Shown piece after piece: positions 53,502 through 56,927 of a stretch of DNA of 56,927 bases. The notes under the pieces were generated by a model, which was not told where the DNA came from, did not search any database, and saw only the letters and a program-made list of their open reading frames with translations. How positions within the stretch are numbered: position 1 is the first letter of the stretch; each line of letters opens with the position of its first letter. Both the position numbers and the translations under genes were made by a program. The stretch spans positions 1 to 56,927 of the forward strand of contig JAAELL010000464.1 of the NCBI GenBank assembly GCA_024226735.1. The letters are read 5' to 3'. This stretch comes from a bacterium. Its GTDB lineage: Bacteria; Planctomycetota; UBA1135; GCA-002686595.

Positions 53502-55454
53502 ATGACTTGCCCGAGCCGACGCGACCTCCTCGCTGGGTCGCTCTTCACCGGATACGCCCTCGCCGTCGACGGTCGCCGCTTCGCGGCGGACTCGGTGCCG
53601 GGGAGCGCTCACGAGGACGCCCGACAGGATGCGCCGGCGCCGAGCGTCGCCGGCGTGCCGGCGGCCGAGCCACACATGCACGTCGTCGATCGCGACGTCG
53701 ACGTCTTCATCGCCGGCGGCGGGATGTCCGGCGTCTGCGCGGCACTCGCAGCGGCGCGTGCCGGCGCGCGAACGCTCCTGGTGCAGGATCGATCGCGACT
53801 GGGCGGCAACGCGTCGAGCGAGATCCGCATGCACATCGTCGGCGCCGACAACCACGGCAGCCGCGCCGGCTGGCGGGAGGGCGGGATCATCGAGGAGGTC
53901 CGCGTCGCCGACGCCGTCCACAACCCGCACCGTGCGTGGGAGTTGTTCGACCTGCTCCTGTACGACCTCTGCGCGCGCGAGCCGAACCTGGAGCTCCTGC
54001 TCGACACCGCGCTCTACGCCGCCGAGATCGAGGGCGGAGCGATCACGCGCGTGCACGCGCGGTGTGACAAGACCGAGACGATCCACCGCACGCGCGCCGC
54101 GGTCTATTGCGATTGCACCGGCGACAGCCGCCTGGCGCTGGAGGCCGGTGCCGCATTCCGCGAGGGGCGCGAGCCGCGCGCGCAGTACGGCGAGTCGCTC
54201 GCGCTGGAGAAGGGTGACGAGAAGTCGCAGGGCTCGAGCATTCTCTTCACGGCGAAGAAGCACGATCGCCCGATGCCGTTCGTCGCGCCGCCCTGGGCGC
54301 GCAAGATCACCGAGGACGACCTCCTGTTCCGCGGCATCCCGACGAGCGCGTGGGAGTACGGCTACTGGTGGATCGAGCTCGGCGGCGACCGTGACGTCAT
54401 CCGCGACAACGAGGAGTTGCGTTTCGAGCTCCTGCGCGTCGTCCTCGGCGTCTGGGATTGGATCAAGAATTCGGGGCAGCGTCCGAAGTCGGCCAGCTGG
54501 GCGCTCGAGACCGTCGGCATGATCCCGGGCAAGCGCGAGAGCCGCAGGCTGACCGGTGCGTACGTGCAGACGCAGCAAGACCTACAGGGCGGCTGGAAGG
54601 AGCGTGACGATGGCGTTGCGATCGGTGGCTGGGGGTTCGACGAACACCCCCCCGGAGGGTTCGACGACTGGGATCAGCCGCCCTTCTACAGCAAGCCGAT
54701 CGAGGAGCCGTACAACATCGCGTTCGAGGCGCTCTACAGCGCCAACGTCAAGAACCTGATGATGGCCGGTCGCAACATCTCGAACTCGCACGTCGCGTTC
54801 ACCTCGACGCGGGTGATGGCGACGTGTGCGTGCACGGGCCAAGCTGCCGGCACCGCGGCGGCCATGTGCGCCGCCAAGGGCGTCTCGCCGAGCGAGCTGC
54901 GCAAGGATTCGATGCCGGAGCTGCAGCAGGCTCTCTTGCGTGCGGATCAGACGATTCGAGGCGTTGTGAACACGGACCCGCTCGACCTCGCGCGTGCGGC
55001 ACGCGTGAGCGCATCCAGCGCTCTGCCCGAGGCCGATCCGGCCCACGTGATCGACGGTGAGGTGCGCGATGTTCCTGGCAAATGGTCCCACCGCTGGGGC
55101 GCGAAGATGGCGGACGGCACGCCCTGGCTCGAGCTCGCTTGGGACGAGCCACGCGCACTCTCGCACGTTCAGATCACCTTCGACACCGGCTTTCACCGCG
55201 AGCTGACCCTCACGGCGTCCGACGGTCACTCGTCGCGCATGGTGCGCGGGCCGCAGCCCGAGACGGTGCGCGACTACGACTTGACGGCGCGCACGGCGGG
55301 GGGCGACATCGTGCTCGCCGAGGTGCGGGGCAACTCCTCACGCTTGCGGCGGCACACGTTCGAGCGGGTCGACGCCCAGGCCCTGCGTCTGACCGTGCAC
55401 GCGACGAACGGCGCGGAGGAGGCGCGCGTGTTCGAGGTGCGCTGTTACGCGTGA
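53502..55454 (+). CDS. Tat-exported FAD-dependent oxidoreductase with C-terminal beta-sandwich
   Basis: This is a 650 aa protein. A Tat-type signal begins at once (SRRDLLAGSLFTGYAL). The dinucleotide-binding fold starts at about residue 66: VFIAGGGMSGVCAALAAARAG (GxGxxG variant GGGMSG) followed by GGNASSEIRMH. The match is to the FAD-dependent oxidoreductase group often seen in planctomycetes and Bacteroidetes (FAD_oxidored/GdhA-like). LMMAGRNISNSHVAFTSTRVM and GQAAGTAAAMC near 425-455 form the FAD-binding second motif. Residues about 495-650 are a discoidin-like beta-sandwich probably binding carbohydrate. Substrate unknown; a sugar-linked role is inferred. Confidence 0.85.
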   Translation: MTCPSRRDLLAGSLFTGYALAVDGRRFAADSVPGSAHEDARQDAPAPSVAGVPAAEPHMHVVDRDVDVFIAGGGMSGVCAALAAARAGARTLLVQDRSRLGGNASSEIRMHIVGADNHGSRAGWREGGIIEEVRVADAVHNPHRAWELFDLLLYDLCAREPNLELLLDTALYAAEIEGGAITRVHARCDKTETIHRTRAAVYCDCTGDSRLALEAGAAFREGREPRAQYGESLALEKGDEKSQGSSILFTAKKHDRPMPFVAPPWARKITEDDLLFRGIPTSAWEYGYWWIELGGDRDVIRDNEELRFELLRVVLGVWDWIKNSGQRPKSASWALETVGMIPGKRESRRLTGAYVQTQQDLQGGWKERDDGVAIGGWGFDEHPPGGFDDWDQPPFYSKPIEEPYNIAFEALYSANVKNLMMAGRNISNSHVAFTSTRVMATCACTGQAAGTAAAMCAAKGVSPSELRKDSMPELQQALLRADQTIRGVVNTDPLDLARAARVSASSALPEADPAHVIDGEVRDVPGKWSHRWGAKMADGTPWLELAWDEPRALSHVQITFDTGFHRELTLTASDGHSSRMVRGPQPETVRDYDLTARTAGGDIVLAEVRGNSSRLRRHTFERVDAQALRLTVHATNGAEEARVFEVRCYA

Positions 55455-55565
55455 CGCCGTCGATCTATGGCACCACGGATCGCACGGTTCGCGGTAGGCT
55501 CGTTCCGATCGATTCGCGCACCCTTTCAAGCACCAAGAGCCCTTTGGGCATCAAGAGGTTTGTTC

Positions 55566-56717
55566 ATGCGTCTCCACCTGCTCACGCTCGCGTTCGCCGT
55601 CGCAGGTCCAGCGCTCGCCCAGACGACCATCGGCCCCCTCTATCTCTCCGGTGAGCCTGGCGGTCCGACCGGAGGAGGTAGCGGTGCCTGCCCCTCCGGG
55701 CCCCCCTGCGGCACGATCGACACGCCTGGCGGCATGGCCTTCGACGGAACGAACCTGTGGATCGCGAGTTACGCGGTCCAGGAGATCCAAATGGTCGAGC
55801 CGCTGAACTGCTGCGCCGTGCACTCGATCCCGGCCCCCGCGCCCGACATCGGCGGGCTCGCTTGGGACGGCTCGAGCCTGTGGGCGGCGGCCGAGCAGTC
55901 GAGCATCATCTACCAGCTCGATCCGGCCGACGGCGCCATCCTGGGCACGATTCCGGGCACCGGGACCGGCGACGGCGACCCGAATGCCGTCGGCTTGGCG
56001 TGGGACGGGACGCACCTGTGGCAGGCCGACCACAACGACGAGCAGATCCACATGCTCGACACCGAGGATGGAACGATCTTGCGCAGCATTCCCGCGCCCG
56101 GTCCATGGTCGGGCGGGCTCGCCTACTCGGGAGGCTTCTTCATCGTCGGCGACGTGACCCTGGGCCAGACGTTCTGGGTCGACTCGACCGACGGCGAGGT
56201 CAAGTTCGTCTGTGACGACACGTACTGGGGATTCGCGCCCGACGGCGCCGGCGGTGTCTGGTCCGCTGACTTCTCCACCAGCATGATGCAGCAGCTCGAC
56301 TTCAATCTTCCGACCTACACGCGCTTCTGCACGTCGACGATCAACTCGAGCGGTGCCGCGGCGCGCATCCGCGCCGAGGGGACCGGCAGCATCTCGTCCA
56401 ACAACCTCGTCCTGGAAGCGAGCCCGGTGCCGAGCGAGGCGGGTTTCTTCTTCTACGGCAGCGCGCCCGTGCAGCAGCCCTCCGGCAACGGCTTTCGCTG
56501 CATCGGCGGCAACATGTTCAAGCTGCCCATCGTCTTCCGCGCGGGCGACGCGCTGACGTACGCCGTCGACTTCAAGACGCCGCCGACCAACATGGGGCCG
56601 GGTGCGATCGTGGCGGGATCGACGTGGTACTTCCAGGCGATCTTCCGCGACACCGCGAACGGCGGCTCGGGCGGATTCAACTACAGCGACGGGATGGAGA
56701 TCTTGTTCGCGCTCTGA
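55566..56717 (+). CDS. Secreted beta-propeller-like protein with diverged C-terminal domain
   Basis: This is a 383 aa protein with a signal peptide (residues 1-19, ALAQ). Residues about 45-245 contain repeated GLAWDGSSLWAAAEQSS, GLAWDGTHLWQADHND and AFDGTNLWIASYAV units, four to five blades of an NHL/SMP30-like propeller. Residues about 252-383 begin RFCTSTINSSGAAARI and end WYFQAIFRDTANGGSGGFNYSDGMEILFAL, a diverged form of the C-terminal domain in the other two secreted proteins of this window (FC/YC start, xFQxxFRD end). AAGAGG lies 7 nt upstream of the ATG. Function unknown; extracellular recognition is inferred. Confidence 0.75.
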   Translation: MRLHLLTLAFAVAGPALAQTTIGPLYLSGEPGGPTGGGSGACPSGPPCGTIDTPGGMAFDGTNLWIASYAVQEIQMVEPLNCCAVHSIPAPAPDIGGLAWDGSSLWAAAEQSSIIYQLDPADGAILGTIPGTGTGDGDPNAVGLAWDGTHLWQADHNDEQIHMLDTEDGTILRSIPAPGPWSGGLAYSGGFFIVGDVTLGQTFWVDSTDGEVKFVCDDTYWGFAPDGAGGVWSADFSTSMMQQLDFNLPTYTRFCTSTINSSGAAARIRAEGTGSISSNNLVLEASPVPSEAGFFFYGSAPVQQPSGNGFRCIGGNMFKLPIVFRAGDALTYAVDFKTPPTNMGPGAIVAGSTWYFQAIFRDTANGGSGGFNYSDGMEILFAL

Positions 56718-56731
56718 TCGGCGGTGGGAAA

Positions 56732-56787
56732 TGCAACCGGCGGAGAAACTCGGGATTGGCTGAATCCCATTCTGCGCCGGCTGCATT
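56732..56787. repeat. Large imperfect hairpin downstream of the propeller gene
   Basis: Outer stem ATGCAACCGGCG / CGCCGGCTGCAT (one mismatch in 12), inner stem GGGATT / AATCCC with a 5-nt loop. There is no T-tract. It lies 15 nt after the stop codon of the propeller gene. It could be a REP-like element, a processing signal, or a folded recombination site. Confidence 0.55.
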
Positions 56788-56860
56788 GAACTAGTGGTGT
56801 GATTCACTCTTGTGCGGCATTTTGGTCGGTGCGTACGCGTTCGCTGCAAGTCGTAGCGTC

Positions 56861-56899
56861 GACGCGACTTCGCTGCAAGTCTCGGAGGAGTCGCAACGC
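56861..56899. repeat. Short dispersed repeat, right-edge copy
   Basis: Contains GACGCGACTTCGCTGC and GGAGTCGCAACGC, as at 58-115. The string TTCGCTGCAAGTC also occurs again 20 bp further upstream, at 56840-56852. Confidence 0.3.
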
Positions 56900-56927
56900 A
56901 GCAGCCGGCGGGTACGGGCCGACCAAA

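Overview
The window is GC-rich DNA (strong G/C third-codon bias, long spurious antisense frames). It most resembles a marine planctomycete. The grounds are: several secreted proteins ending in the same Cys-containing C-terminal domain; calcium-loop and collagen-like surface proteins; two Hanks-type kinases, one with a DWG motif and a WD40 C-terminus; an alternative complex III; and a ferrochelatase with an internal cysteine cluster. The taxonomic call is inference from gene content. No tRNA, rRNA, CRISPR array or insertion sequence was found.

Left part (1-16400): two secreted surface proteins on the minus strand (a beta-helix/sialidase-like protein that looks cut short at its C-terminus beside a 34-bp inverted repeat, and a calcium-loop plus collagen-like protein), a truncated DinB-like gene, then three tandem paralogues of a ~711-715 aa PilX-like prepilin protein on the plus strand. 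These are followed by an MscS channel with an apparent frameshift, a secreted HELGH putative metallopeptidase, a YjdF/DUF2238-like membrane protein, and a convergent secreted protein with carboxypeptidase-regulatory-like domains.

Centre (16404-38677, all minus strand, mostly with start/stop overlaps): one long respiratory block. In transcription order it encodes a di-haem NorC-like cytochrome c, a NorB/CcoN-like haem-copper oxidase subunit, a sensor kinase and its sigma-54 response regulator, a di-haem NarC-like cytochrome, nitrate reductase NarGHJI, a 28-codon small ORF, the transporter NarK, and alternative complex III ActABCDEF. A near-consensus -24/-12 promoter with two perfect dyads lies directly before the narC-like gene, next to the sigma-54 regulator gene. 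I infer a quinol-oxidising, nitrate-reducing chain with a possible NO-reducing or oxygen-reducing branch under one two-component system.

Right part (38906-56927): a secreted protein with the shared C-terminal domain and a small companion ORF, an arylsulfotransferase-like lipoprotein, a secreted HEAT-repeat protein, two convergent Ser/Thr kinases (WD40 and TPR types), an 11-bp tandem-repeat array in the promoter region between the TPR kinase and a secreted subtilase with PKD and shared C-terminal domain, ferrochelatase HemH, a ~700-bp poorly coding stretch with a strong terminator, a Tat-exported FAD oxidoreductase, and another secreted beta-propeller-like protein. A large imperfect hairpin and a copy of a short repeat also seen at the left edge close the window.
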